Shown in pieces: positions 53,377 through 61,924 of a DNA stretch of 64,000 nucleotides. The notes beneath the pieces are model-generated. The model was given only the letters and a program-made list of their open reading frames with translations. It had not been told where the DNA came from and did no database searches. Both the position numbers and the translations under genes were made by a program. The DNA lies in NCBI GenBank assembly GCA_963714325.1, contig CAVQOB010000006.1, positions 186,001 through 250,000 on the forward strand. Direction: 5' to 3'. The DNA is from CAVQOB01 sp963714325 (lineage in GTDB: Bacteria > Pseudomonadota > Alphaproteobacteria > Rhizobiales > Hyphomicrobiaceae). Numbering within the stretch: position 1 is the stretch's first letter; each line of letters opens with the position of its first letter.

Positions 53377-54852
53377 ATGAGCGTGGCGGACCAAGATCAG
53401 CCGGAAAGAGCGGCACCAGATACCATGCCGTCCGGCGAAGCTATGGCGGCTCAGATCCCTGCTGAACTGCTAAGCTCGCTTTGTCGCCACTTGAACGACG
53501 ACCCCGCCTCTGAAATCAAAGTCAGCGAGCTGAAACGCGCGGCGAGCCTGGCACTGCTCGATCATCGGATGGAACAGGCGGATCGCCTGCTCGCTGAGGC
53601 CGAAGCCATCGACGTAGCGGCCGCCAATCAATCCTTGGAAAACAGCCGCACTCGCCTGCCGTTCGCCGCTGCGACGAGAGCCGCACGCGGCACCCTCGCC
53701 GTCATCTGTAACGACGAACGCCAAGCCGCCAAGCACTATGCTGCAGCCTGCCGCAGCTTATCATTCCGCGACACAGCCGGCCGCTGGCAACTGACGATGG
53801 CCGAGGGGCGGTTGCTGCTTCAGCTCGGCCGCAAGCAGAATGACCCGCTCGTCTTGACCGAGGCGATCGCCACGTTCAAAGCGGCGGTCGCCATGCTCGA
53901 CCCCGGTGCGCCGATCCTGCAGCGCGCCGAAACCAATTTTGTGCTGGCTGAAACGCTGATTGAAGCTGGACGCATGGTCAGCGATACCATCGGCGACATT
54001 CAGGCCGCGAGTGTCCTGGAAATTGCCATCGCACAGTTTGCCGAAAGCGGTCGCGAACACGAGCGAGGAGCTGCGGAAATTATGCTCGGCCAATGTCTCG
54101 ATCGCCTTGGCCAAGCACGTAGCGACCCGCGCCTGGTCGCCGAAGCAGCGAATCTTATGGAATCCGGGCTCAATCGCAGTGGCGCCATCAACCCTAGCGA
54201 ACACGCCACCATCACACGCAGCCTCGGCGCGACACTCTATGCGCTCGCCGAACTCAATCCATCGCCGCACAATTTTGCCCGCGCGGCCGCCGCTCTCGAA
54301 CGGATAGAAACTGACCGGAATGCCAGCCAACTCGCAGTTGATAATGCGCTTGTTGGGATCAAGCTTGGTACCGCGCTCGCCCGCGCCGGCGCCGGTATCG
54401 GCGATGCAGCGATGATCCGGCGCGGCATCGATCGGCTTTTGTCCACCATCGCTGCAGCCGGCGGGAACACGACAAGGCCGCCGATCCTTGCCGCTCGCAT
54501 GAGCCACGCGGAAGCCTTGTTGTCACTCGGCGAACAGGAAGCCGTCGCCACATCTTACGAAGAGGCAGCCCTCATCTATGCTGACTTGGTGGCGGATATG
54601 CGCGGCCGACCGTCGTCGTTGATCGCCGCCCATGCTTATAGCGGCCTTGCCGACGCACTGCGCGCCACGGCCGCCATGACCGGTATCACCGAGCGCTTGA
54701 CCGATGCCATCAGCGCGAAACGCAAAGCCCACGACATATTTGAAAAGGCCGGGGACGGACCCAATGTTGCAAAAATCGAGCGTGATCTGCGCGCGATATA
54801 TGATCTCGCCCATTTGATCGACGTGAAGAGCGCTTTCGCCAAGTCGGCATAG
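53377..54852 (+). CDS. Helical-repeat (TPR-like) protein of unknown function
   Basis: I do not recognise this protein. From the ATG at 53377 it has 491 residues, rich in alanine, with recurring helical pairs from about 45 on (AASLALLDHRMEQADRLLAEAEAIDV, ANLMESGLNRSGAINPSEHA, RATAAMTGITERLTDAISAKRKAHDIFEKAG) that look like degenerate TPR repeats. There is no signal peptide or membrane helix, so it is probably cytoplasmic and acts by binding another protein. It is convergent with the DUF1194 gene. The sequence before the start (53140-53376) shows no gene. Confidence 0.7.
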   Translation: MSVADQDQPERAAPDTMPSGEAMAAQIPAELLSSLCRHLNDDPASEIKVSELKRAASLALLDHRMEQADRLLAEAEAIDVAAANQSLENSRTRLPFAAATRAARGTLAVICNDERQAAKHYAAACRSLSFRDTAGRWQLTMAEGRLLLQLGRKQNDPLVLTEAIATFKAAVAMLDPGAPILQRAETNFVLAETLIEAGRMVSDTIGDIQAASVLEIAIAQFAESGREHERGAAEIMLGQCLDRLGQARSDPRLVAEAANLMESGLNRSGAINPSEHATITRSLGATLYALAELNPSPHNFARAAAALERIETDRNASQLAVDNALVGIKLGTALARAGAGIGDAAMIRRGIDRLLSTIAAAGGNTTRPPILAARMSHAEALLSLGEQEAVATSYEEAALIYADLVADMRGRPSSLIAAHAYSGLADALRATAAMTGITERLTDAISAKRKAHDIFEKAGDGPNVAKIERDLRAIYDLAHLIDVKSAFAKSA

Positions 54853-54869
54853 ACAAAGCGACAACTGCG

Positions 54870-55628
54870 CTACTCCATCCGACGCGAACGATCGGTGTCG
54901 GGCGACGTCGCAATCTCTTTGATCAGCTTCTTCAGCACCGACTCCCCGAATGCCTCGAAACCTTCAGCGCTTACGGCAAATGCATTGGGCCCGCCGATAA
55001 CATTATCCTCATAGTATTTGAGCAGCCCGCCCGGTGGATGCGTATGTCCGGGATTGATCGCCAGCGGCACCGCCGAGATAATTGCAAGGCCATTGATCGT
55101 TACCCCTTTGGCAACGGCCTCATCGCGTGCCATGCCAACATCGCGGCCATGATTGTGCGTGCCGTCACCGGAGACATCGATCACCCGCCGCTCTGCGCCA
55201 TAGGGACTTCGCGCCAGCTGAGCCATCGCGAAATCGATCGCGGGGCCGATTCCCGTCCGATCGGCGAATGGGCGAGGCGCCGCAAGTAGATCAACGGCAA
55301 ACTTCTCCGCGTCATCTCGGTTCGCAATGATCCGCCAGTCGACAATGACGGCTTGCGCAGCCGCACCCGACCACTCCGAGAATTGCACTGCAATTTTCTT
55401 GTGCGGTCCGGCAGCAATGGCGTTCAGCACAAGACGATTGGTGATCGCCGTCGCGTAGCCCTCGCGCTGCAGCTTGAACTTTTGCGCGTCGACACTGCGT
55501 GAAACATCGGCAGCAAGAACCAGAACGAGATCAACGACTTCGGTCGCACGGGCTGACAAGCTGCCAGCCCAGACCATCATCGCCGTCATGCCAGCAGCCA
55601 GTAGACCCTTGGGAATACGAATGTGCAT
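54870..55628 (-). CDS. DUF1194 von Willebrand-like secreted protein
   Basis: This 252-residue protein has a signal peptide (LLAAGMTAMMVWAGSLSARATE) and then the DUF1194 domain, a von Willebrand A-like fold. The MIDAS metal site is DVSRS at 41-45, with WRIIANRDDAEKF and RVIDVSGDGTHNHGRDV further on, where SGDGTHNHG supplies the other MIDAS residue. It is probably periplasmic and may bind a divalent metal and a partner protein. It is convergent with the TPR-like gene. Confidence 0.9.
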   Translation of the reverse strand: MHIRIPKGLLAAGMTAMMVWAGSLSARATEVVDLVLVLAADVSRSVDAQKFKLQREGYATAITNRLVLNAIAAGPHKKIAVQFSEWSGAAAQAVIVDWRIIANRDDAEKFAVDLLAAPRPFADRTGIGPAIDFAMAQLARSPYGAERRVIDVSGDGTHNHGRDVGMARDEAVAKGVTINGLAIISAVPLAINPGHTHPPGGLLKYYEDNVIGGPNAFAVSAEGFEAFGESVLKKLIKEIATSPDTDRSRRME

Positions 55629-55860
55629 CAGGCGTCCTCCGCGTGATCCCCTTCCCCTGGGCCGTCAGTCTAGACCGGGAATGCAAAGAGCGACACCAGA
55701 GATTACCATTGCGCGGGCGCAGACGTCGTTGTGACCGATACGGAATAGGAAGGATAGCGGGCCTCGGTGGGACTGAGAAACCTGCGCAATAGCGTTGTTC
55801 ACGCGTACTGCGCCGTGGCTTGGCGCCAACCTTACAAATCGGAACAGCGGACCTTCTGCG

Positions 55861-55890
55861 GCGCAATCCGGCCTAAGAGGCCTATTGCGC
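55861..55890 (-). terminator. Strong GC-rich hairpin downstream of the UxaA-type gene
   Basis: The stem GCGCAAT/ATTGCGC (7 bp) encloses GGCCT/AGGCC (5 bp) with a 3-base loop. It lies 37 bases after the stop of the minus-strand UxaA-type gene, so it may stop its transcript. No T-run follows on the minus strand. The rest of the 298-nt gap 55629-55926 shows nothing else. Confidence 0.5.
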
Positions 55891-55926
55891 CCCACGAGGC
55901 AACGAGGCCCGCCATTGCTGTCCCCC

Positions 55927-57135
55927 TCACGCGCTCCGATACAGCTTGGTCATCGAGAATTCGCGATGGCCGAGGGCTTCGGCGGCGGTGAGGCGGCCGT
56001 TCGAGGTGCGGATGATCATGTCAATCAGCGCGTCGCCGGCACTGTCGATGGTTTGGTCGCGGCGCAGTATGCCGGTCACGTCAAGGTCGATGTGCTCGGG
56101 CATGGTGCGCAGCGTCTTCGGATTGCCGGAGATCTTGATGACAGGCACGATCGGATTGCCGATGACGTTGCCCTGGCCGGTTGGGAAGGTGTGCACGACG
56201 TAGCCGCCGGCGGCCATTAGTGTGACGCACTCAGCGGCAGCGGATGAGGTGTCCATGTAGTAGAGGCCGGGGCCTTTGGCGGGCGCTTCGGCGGCATCTA
56301 GCGCGTCGATATAGCGGCATAGGCGGCCGATCTTCTCGAGATTGCCGAGGGCTTTCTCCTCGATGGTGGTCAGGCCGCCGGCGATGTTGCCCTTGGTCGG
56401 CTGGCTGTCGGAGAGGTCATCGGTTTTGTGCGCTTCGATGACGTCGTCCTGGTAGGCTTTCCACATTTTGTACCATTTCTCGGAGACGCCCTTGTTGATC
56501 GCGCGCTCCTTGCAGATGTGTTCGGCGCCGGTGATTTCGGAGGTTTCGCCGAAGACGCCATAGATGCCTTTCGGGATCAACTTGTCATACATGTTGCCGA
56601 CGGTCGGGCAGGACGAAAGGCCGGTGGTGGTGTCGCTTTCCCCGCATTTGGTCGAGACCCAGAGGTCGGCGATGCCGCACTCTTCGCGCTGGAGCTCGGA
56701 CGCCCACTGGACGAATTCTTTGGCTTTGTAGGAGGCCTTGGCGATGGTTGCGATGTCGCCGTGACCTTCGATGCCGAAGCCGACGACGGGCTTGCCTGTT
56801 TTGGCGATGCCGTCGACGACGCGCTTGGTCCAGCTGTCTTCGATCCCGATGACGACGACGGCGGCGACGTTCGGATTGGAGCCAGTGCCGATCAGCGTGC
56901 GGAAGTGGAGATCAAGGTCGGCACCGAATTGGAGACGGCCATAGGCGTGCGGGATCGCCATCGTGCCTTTGATGTTGTTGGCGACGGCTTCGCAGGCTGA
57001 ATTGGATAGATCATCCAGCGGCAGGATGACGACATGATTGCGCACGCCGACGCGGCCGTTCTCGCGCCGCCAGCCGTGGAAGGAGAGGTTCGATTTGGAT
57101 TTGGCGGCGGATTTTGCTGGTGCTTTGGAAGCCAT
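55927..57135 (-). CDS. UxaA-family dehydratase large subunit
   Basis: This is the large, catalytic part of an altronate/galactarate dehydratase-type enzyme (402 residues). Blocks seen are FHGWRRENGRVGVRNHVVILPL near the start, WVSTKCGESDTTTGLSSCPTVG in the middle, with the SDTTTG and cysteines of the metal-binding site, and MAAGGYVVHTFPTGQGNVIGNPIVPVIKISGNP near the end. The small SAF domain is encoded separately 73 bases upstream on the same strand. The substrate could be altronate, galactarate or sulfolactate (SuyAB is a related pair). The Bug binding protein and GntR gene beside it fit uptake and use of a sugar acid. Confidence 0.9.
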   Translation of the reverse strand: MASKAPAKSAAKSKSNLSFHGWRRENGRVGVRNHVVILPLDDLSNSACEAVANNIKGTMAIPHAYGRLQFGADLDLHFRTLIGTGSNPNVAAVVVIGIEDSWTKRVVDGIAKTGKPVVGFGIEGHGDIATIAKASYKAKEFVQWASELQREECGIADLWVSTKCGESDTTTGLSSCPTVGNMYDKLIPKGIYGVFGETSEITGAEHICKERAINKGVSEKWYKMWKAYQDDVIEAHKTDDLSDSQPTKGNIAGGLTTIEEKALGNLEKIGRLCRYIDALDAAEAPAKGPGLYYMDTSSAAAECVTLMAAGGYVVHTFPTGQGNVIGNPIVPVIKISGNPKTLRTMPEHIDLDVTGILRRDQTIDSAGDALIDMIIRTSNGRLTAAEALGHREFSMTKLYRSA

Positions 57136-57208
57136 GGCTTGCGTGATTCCGATTGAGAACGGGACGGGTCGGGGGGCTGGTAGAAGAATGACCGCGCAGC
57201 GGCGCGTT

Positions 57209-57505
57209 TTACCAGCGCTTGGTCTTCATGTTGTGGGTGTGGACGTGATCGCCTTTCTTGGCGTCAGCGACCATTTTGCCGACGTCTTCGCCGTACTTGA
57301 TGACGGTGTCGCCCTTCTTCATGTCCTTGAGTGCCACCTTGTGGCCGATCGGAATGTCGGCGTTGGCTTTCACCGAGGTATCCTTGTCGACCTCAGTTAT
57401 GACGCCGTCCATAGTGGAGCCGCCCTTTAAATCTTCGACGACGATGACGCCGACATTGTCTTTCGGGCTATGCACCAGAAACTGGGGCATGTTGCGTTTG
57501 GCCAT
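57209..57505 (-). CDS. UxaA-family dehydratase small subunit (SAF domain)
   Basis: This 98-residue protein is the SAF-type N-terminal domain of UxaA-like dehydratases, made as a separate small subunit. The blocks are QFLVHSPKDNVGVIVVEDLKGG, then IPIGHKVALKDMKKGDTVIKYGEDVGKMV and HVHTHNMKTKRW with the conserved HxHTHN metal-binding tail. The ATG at 57505 has AGAGGT upstream; a longer in-frame start at 57565 is unconvincing. It precedes the large subunit by 73 bases on the same strand, and is divergent from the broken GntR gene. Confidence 0.93.
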   Translation of the reverse strand: MAKRNMPQFLVHSPKDNVGVIVVEDLKGGSTMDGVITEVDKDTSVKANADIPIGHKVALKDMKKGDTVIKYGEDVGKMVADAKKGDHVHTHNMKTKRW

Positions 57506-57626
57506 CGGCAAACCTCTGTGCTTGGACGATTTTGGGTGTTCAGGTAGGATCATGGGGCATTTCACTAGGTCTTATATAAGATGAGCGCGTTCTTCGCAAC
57601 GGTATGAATAGGGATGGGTCCACTGC

Positions 57627-58356
57627 ATGACGAGCGTCGGGAAGGGAACTGACGCGCGACCGCTCTACGCCCAAGTTCGCGAAACATTGATTGAGCGGAT
57701 CCATTCCGGGGTGTGGAAGCCCGGCCAGTTGTTGCCGAACGAATTCGAGATCGGCGCGGAACTAGGGGTCAGTCAAGGGACGGCTCGCAAAGCGCTGGAC
57801 TCGCTTGCAGCGGATAATCTGGTCGTGCGGCGGCAAGGACGGGGGACGTTCGTCGTCGAGCATACGCCCGCCAACGTCTTATTTCGCTTCTTCAATATTT
57901 TTGAGGATGCCGGCGGACAGATCCTGCCGGAGAGCGATGGTGCAAAGCCGCATTTGATGAAGGCATCGTTGGAGGAACAGCGGGCGCTGTCGATCGGCCG
58001 GGATGCCAAGGTGATCCGAGTTCGAGCGGGTCCGGCGGCACAAGGGTCGGCCTTTCATCGTCGAAGTCATGGTACTGCCGGAGCATCTGTATCCTGGGCT
58101 TGCCGGGCGGCCGGAAGTACCCAACACAGTCTATGATCTGTTCCAGAAGGAGTTTGGGCTGCTGGTCGCGCGGGCTGAGGAGCGCGTGACAGCGGTACTG
58201 GCCACGGTGGAGGATGCCAAGGCGCTCGGCATTGCGATGGGTGCGCCGTTACTGCGCATCTCCCGGATCGCCTATGGGTTGGATGACGTCCGGTTGGAAT
58301 GGCGGGTGAGCCTGTGCCAGCTGGATGGTGCGCACTACTTCGCGCGATTGAAATAG
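57627..58356 (+). pseudogene. GntR/HutC-family regulator, frameshifted
   Basis: The N-terminal helix-turn-helix is intact (PLYAQVRETLIERIHSGVWKPGQLLPNEFEIGAELGVSQGTARKALD then VVRRQGRGTFV). After VIRV at 58020-58022 the frame is lost. Dropping the C at 58023 restores VERVRRHKGRPFIVEVMVLPEHLYPGLAG and the rest of the UTRA ligand domain to LDGAHYFARLK, giving 242 residues, the normal HutC length. As written, the frame ends at 58136 in unrelated residues. It would have regulated the divergent UxaA pair and the Bug gene; the sensing domain is lost or miscalled here. Confidence 0.9.
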
Positions 58357-58493
58357 CGGGCGGCTGCAGCGGGTCCTCCAGCGGACCGCCGAGCGGTTGA
58401 TTTACGCGGGTTTCCCGATAGACTGCGCCGACAAAAGGGGGCAGCTGGCAGGAATACCGGTTTGCTGAACCTCATAACACTCAAGGGAGGATC

Positions 58494-59510
58494 ATGATGC
58501 CTAAAGGGAAATTGCGGATTTGCGCGGCGGTGATTGCTGGAGCGCTGTTGGCGGTGCCGCTCGTGACAATGCCGACATCCAAAGCAGTCGCGCAGGCCTA
58601 TCCGTCGAAGCCGATCAACATCATCGTCGTTTTTGCGGCCGGTGGTCCATCGGATACCATAGCTCGGCTGTTGTCTGACCATCTGGGCCGTCAGTTCGGT
58701 CAGCAATTGATCATCGAGAACGTGGCTGGAGCGGGTGGTACGACCGGAACCGATCGAGCGGCAAAATCTGCTCCCGACGGATATACGATCCTGACGCACC
58801 ATAGCGGGTTGACGGCGGCGCCGGCCCTTTATGCCAATCTCAAGTACGATGCGAAAACGGCATTCGAACCGCTCGGCCTGATCAACACGGGGCCGATGGT
58901 GATGTTGAGCCGCAAGACGCTCGAGACCAAGAACATGGCTGAACTCGTCGCATTTTTGAAGGAAAAGGGTGACAAGGCGACGATCGGATTCGCTGGCGTC
59001 GGGTCCAACTCCTATGTGTGCGCGACGGTTCTGCAGCAGCTCATTGGCACGAAATTGTCGATGGTCGCTTATCGCGGGACGGGACCTGCCATGAACGATT
59101 TGGTCGGCGGGCAGATCGACGTGCTGTGCGATCAGGCGACGACAGCGGTTCCCCAGATCCAGGGCGGTACTGTTAAGGCCTATGCGGTGACGTCTGGCGA
59201 TCGGCTTGGCAGCCTGCCGAACGTGCCATCGAACAAGGAAGCTGGATTTCCAGGGCTTGAAGTCACGATCTGGAATGGCGCCTATGCACCAAAAGGCACC
59301 CCGAAAGATGTGATCGAGAAGTGGAATGCGGCGATTGGGAAATTTGTCTCCGATCCGGCGATCGTTGAACGATTTGCGCAAACGGGAACGGTACCGTTCC
59401 CGACCAATATGCGATCGCCGGCGGCGCATGCCAAATTCCTCGAGTCGCAGTTTGGTTTCTTTGAAAAGATGTTCGCGGCAGCCGGCGTGAAGAAGGAAGA
59501 GGCGAAGTAA
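58494..59510 (+). CDS. Tripartite tricarboxylate transporter substrate-binding protein (Bug family)
   Basis: This is a second Bug/TctC-type periplasmic binding protein, 338 residues. A signal peptide (ICAAVIAGALLAVPLVTMPTSKAVAQA) leads to YPSKPINIIVVFAAGGPSDTIARLL and the IIENVAGAGGTTGTDRAAKSAPDGYTI block, with DLVGGQIDVLCDQ further on. AAGGGAGG lies just before the ATG pair at 58494/58497. The dehydratase and GntR genes beside it suggest that it imports the sugar acid that they handle. No TctAB genes are present. Confidence 0.94.
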   Translation: MMPKGKLRICAAVIAGALLAVPLVTMPTSKAVAQAYPSKPINIIVVFAAGGPSDTIARLLSDHLGRQFGQQLIIENVAGAGGTTGTDRAAKSAPDGYTILTHHSGLTAAPALYANLKYDAKTAFEPLGLINTGPMVMLSRKTLETKNMAELVAFLKEKGDKATIGFAGVGSNSYVCATVLQQLIGTKLSMVAYRGTGPAMNDLVGGQIDVLCDQATTAVPQIQGGTVKAYAVTSGDRLGSLPNVPSNKEAGFPGLEVTIWNGAYAPKGTPKDVIEKWNAAIGKFVSDPAIVERFAQTGTVPFPTNMRSPAAHAKFLESQFGFFEKMFAAAGVKKEEAK

Positions 59511-59548
59511 GAGATCCGCTGGCACTCTCCGCAATGTGACGTTCCTTG

Positions 59549-59578
59549 AACGGCCGGCTCGATCTTGAGTCGGCCGTT
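59549..59578 (+). terminator. Intrinsic terminator after the Bug gene
   Basis: AACGGCCG pairs with CGGCCGTT around an inner CTC/GAG pair and a 6-base loop, beginning 38 bases after the stop. It is followed by a T-richer stretch (TTCGACTTTATT), so Rho-independent termination is likely. Confidence 0.7.
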
Positions 59579-59674
59579 TCGACTTTATTAATCGTTTGCG
59601 ACCTATAAATTTCGAAAGTGTTTAGACGCGGTTGCGCTTCGAGAACGGTTGCGCCTGCCAAAATCGGAGGGTTT

Positions 59675-60715
59675 ATGCTTCGCAAGACTTTGACGGCGCT
59701 CGTTGGAATCACAGGATTCGCACTCGCCTGTTCGCCGGCAACGGCGTTCGATGTGAGTGAAATCGGTTCATTCCATGTCGGTGGCAATAATGTGAACATT
59801 GCCGATTTTCCGCAACGCGAAGTGCAGGTTGCCAATGGCGGACCGCTGCTGAAATACGACGTCAATGGCGACTTTGTCACCGGCCAGATGTACGTGCAGT
59901 TCGTCAAGCTCAAGGTCGCGAAGGCCAAGTATCCACTGTTGATGTGGCATACGGGCGGCGCGACTGGCGCATCCTGGGAGACGAAGCCCGACGGTAAGCC
60001 CGGTTGGCAGCAATATTTCCTCAACGCCGGGCACAACACGTATGTCTCGGATGCCGTCGAGCGTGGGCGTGCATCGTGGTCGCGCTATCCTGAGGTGTTC
60101 AAGTCGGAGCCATATTTCCGCAGTAAGAAAGAGGCCTGGGAGATTTTCCGCATTGGCGCCGACGACAGCTATTCGAGCGATCCTGGCAAGCGGGTTGCCC
60201 TTCCTGGGCAGCAGTTTCCGGTCGAAGCTTTTGAGCAGTTGAACAAGCAGATCGTGCCGCGCTGGGCGACCAATGACGATGCCATTCAAGCCGCCTACAA
60301 CGCGCTGGTCGCCAAGGCCTGCCCTTGCGTGATCATGGCGCACGGCCAGGCTGGCGGTTTTGCGATGCGCGCGGCTCTTGCCATGCCCGACAAAGTGAAG
60401 GGCATCATTGCAATCGAGACGCCGTATCCGCCGGAGGCCGACAAAACGGATCTGCGCGCCGTGAAAGGTATTCCGCAGCTGTTCGTCTGGGGCGACAACA
60501 TCGACAGCGTCGCTTATTGGAAGAATGCCTACAATGGCCGGCCGCGCGCTTATTTCGAAGCGGTCAAGAAGATGGGCGCCAACATCGAGTGGCTGCATCT
60601 GCCGGCTGCAGGCATCAAAGGCAACACGCACATGGTCATGATGGACGCCAATTCGGATGTGGTTGCCGGCCGGGTGCAGGCTTGGATGACGCAGAATGGC
60701 ATGATGCAGAAGTAA
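59675..60715 (+). CDS. Exported α/β-hydrolase-like protein with nucleophile replaced
   Basis: This 346-residue secreted protein (signal peptide RKTLTALVGITGFALACSPATAF) has an α/β-hydrolase fold: WHTGGATGASWETKPDGKPGWQQYFLNAGH near the start and VIMAHGQAGGFAMRAALAMPDKVKGIIAIE. In relatives the nucleophile stretch reads HSQGG, but here it is HGQAG: Gly224 (codon GGC, 60344-60346) replaces the Ser. GNTHMVMMD supplies the expected His. It may bind rather than cleave its ligand. CGGAGGG lies before the ATG at 59675. The preceding terminator makes it its own unit. Confidence 0.82.
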   Translation: MLRKTLTALVGITGFALACSPATAFDVSEIGSFHVGGNNVNIADFPQREVQVANGGPLLKYDVNGDFVTGQMYVQFVKLKVAKAKYPLLMWHTGGATGASWETKPDGKPGWQQYFLNAGHNTYVSDAVERGRASWSRYPEVFKSEPYFRSKKEAWEIFRIGADDSYSSDPGKRVALPGQQFPVEAFEQLNKQIVPRWATNDDAIQAAYNALVAKACPCVIMAHGQAGGFAMRAALAMPDKVKGIIAIETPYPPEADKTDLRAVKGIPQLFVWGDNIDSVAYWKNAYNGRPRAYFEAVKKMGANIEWLHLPAAGIKGNTHMVMMDANSDVVAGRVQAWMTQNGMMQK

Positions 60716-60739
60716 GCTTGGCCTAGCAGATGTAATTAC

Positions 60740-60773
60740 GGCCATCGGGCGATGTTGACCGCGCCCGATGGCC
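60740..60773 (+). terminator. Perfect 12-bp hairpin after the hydrolase gene
   Basis: GGCCATCGGGCG (60740-60751) and CGCCCGATGGCC (60762-60773) form perfect arms with a 10-base loop, 24 bases after the stop codon. There is no T-run, so it may be a terminator or an mRNA-end stabiliser. Confidence 0.6.
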
Positions 60774-61307
60774 ACGTCCGGCGTAGCGGCCGTCCCGTGG
60801 CGTCTTTTCAGCCGATCGACGAGGCAGCCGATCGGCGCCTCATGCGGGAAATTCCAGCCGGTGTCGACCAAGTGCCCGGTGCACCTTGAAGGCAGTTGTT
60901 GGCTCACGACGACTCGCCGCCGACAGTCGGTCTTTGGCTACCGCGCTGCTTGAAATGATCACGCCCGCCACCGTCAGTCCAGAGCAATGGGCCGCCGGGT
61001 GTCCCCGTCGGAGGTCGAGCGACCGCGCAGATTCAACAGTCTCGGGTTAGATGATGGCAGCGCATCGATGTCTCTTATCTCTACACTGCGTCGATCAAGC
61101 TATTGATACCCAACACGTTACCCCCAAGCGGACAGTTTAATTTTCTGCGCCAACACGTCTCATTTTCATGAGAGCGGACGCCAACCGCGTGGGCGCCAAA
61201 ATTGGTCGATGGAACCGCGATATTCACAATCCTGCAGCGCGTCAGCGGCTGCGTCTGCACTAGTTCCCCAGGGCTCATCTCGAAAGCCGATCGCTTTGGT
61301 GTGGAGT
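60774..61307. other. Long gap with no recognised gene
   Basis: Between the hairpin and the DUF302 gene I see no frame with family-like sequence, no tRNA and no clear repeat. Short open frames on both strands look like random GC-rich translation. Confidence 0.5.
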
Positions 61308-61808
61308 TCAGTTGCCGGTGACACTTGCCGTGATCGAAGCAATCACCTTTGATGCCATGGTGAAGGCGACGTCGCGATCCGCGATGCGGTGGCGTCGAGC
61401 GATCCAGCGGAAGTCCGAGTAGACAGTCCACACGTCCCCGTTCGCGTCCTGGTGGACGAGGAGCCGCACCGGCCAATCGAGCCCGGCTACAGGATTTGCC
61501 GTCAGAAATTGCGCGCCTAACGCCGGATTCCCGAAGATCAGCAGTGTCGACGGGCGCAGCTTGATTTTCGAATCCGAGGCTAGCTTCGCCTGATCGACGG
61601 CCATGAAGAACGTGATGCCCTTTGCGGCGATGTCGGCCTTGAGGCGCGCGATGGTCTCGTCAAAGGTGTAACCACTCTTTACGCGCACTACGCCGTCTTC
61701 CGCAGTGCCTTGCTCCGCCGCTGCCGGGAACGTGACATTGACCAGTGACAGCATCACCATGGATGACAGAATGACGACACAGCCGATGCGGATAAACCTT
61801 GGGAACAT
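61308..61808 (-). CDS. DUF302 family exported protein
   Basis: This 166-residue protein has an N-terminal signal peptide (FIRIGCVVILSSMVMLSLVNVTFPAAAEQG) and a DUF302 domain: VKSGYTFDETIARLKADIAAKGITFFMAVDQ, LLIFGNPALGAQFLTANPVAGLDWPVRLLVHQDANGDVWTVY. The family has a small α/β fold of unknown role and is often exported. The ATG at 61808 has GGAGAGC upstream; the open frame continues far upstream on paper but overlaps the MFS gene and is rejected. It follows the MFS gene by 116 bases on the same strand. Confidence 0.9.
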   Translation of the reverse strand: MFPRFIRIGCVVILSSMVMLSLVNVTFPAAAEQGTAEDGVVRVKSGYTFDETIARLKADIAAKGITFFMAVDQAKLASDSKIKLRPSTLLIFGNPALGAQFLTANPVAGLDWPVRLLVHQDANGDVWTVYSDFRWIARRHRIADRDVAFTMASKVIASITASVTGN

Positions 61809-61924
61809 GATGCTCTCCATTGATTGTGCGTTCCTGAGCCAATGCAGGAGCGTGGTCGTTCGAGAATGCCGAAATCCATGGCGCCTTTGAAATATCGACT
61901 TGCTTCGATTTTGATGTTCGGTGG

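Noticed and set aside
60768..60953. Possible small gene in the gap after the hydrolase
   Set aside because: The 61-codon frame starts inside the terminator-like hairpin arm, lacks a ribosome site and has random-looking composition.
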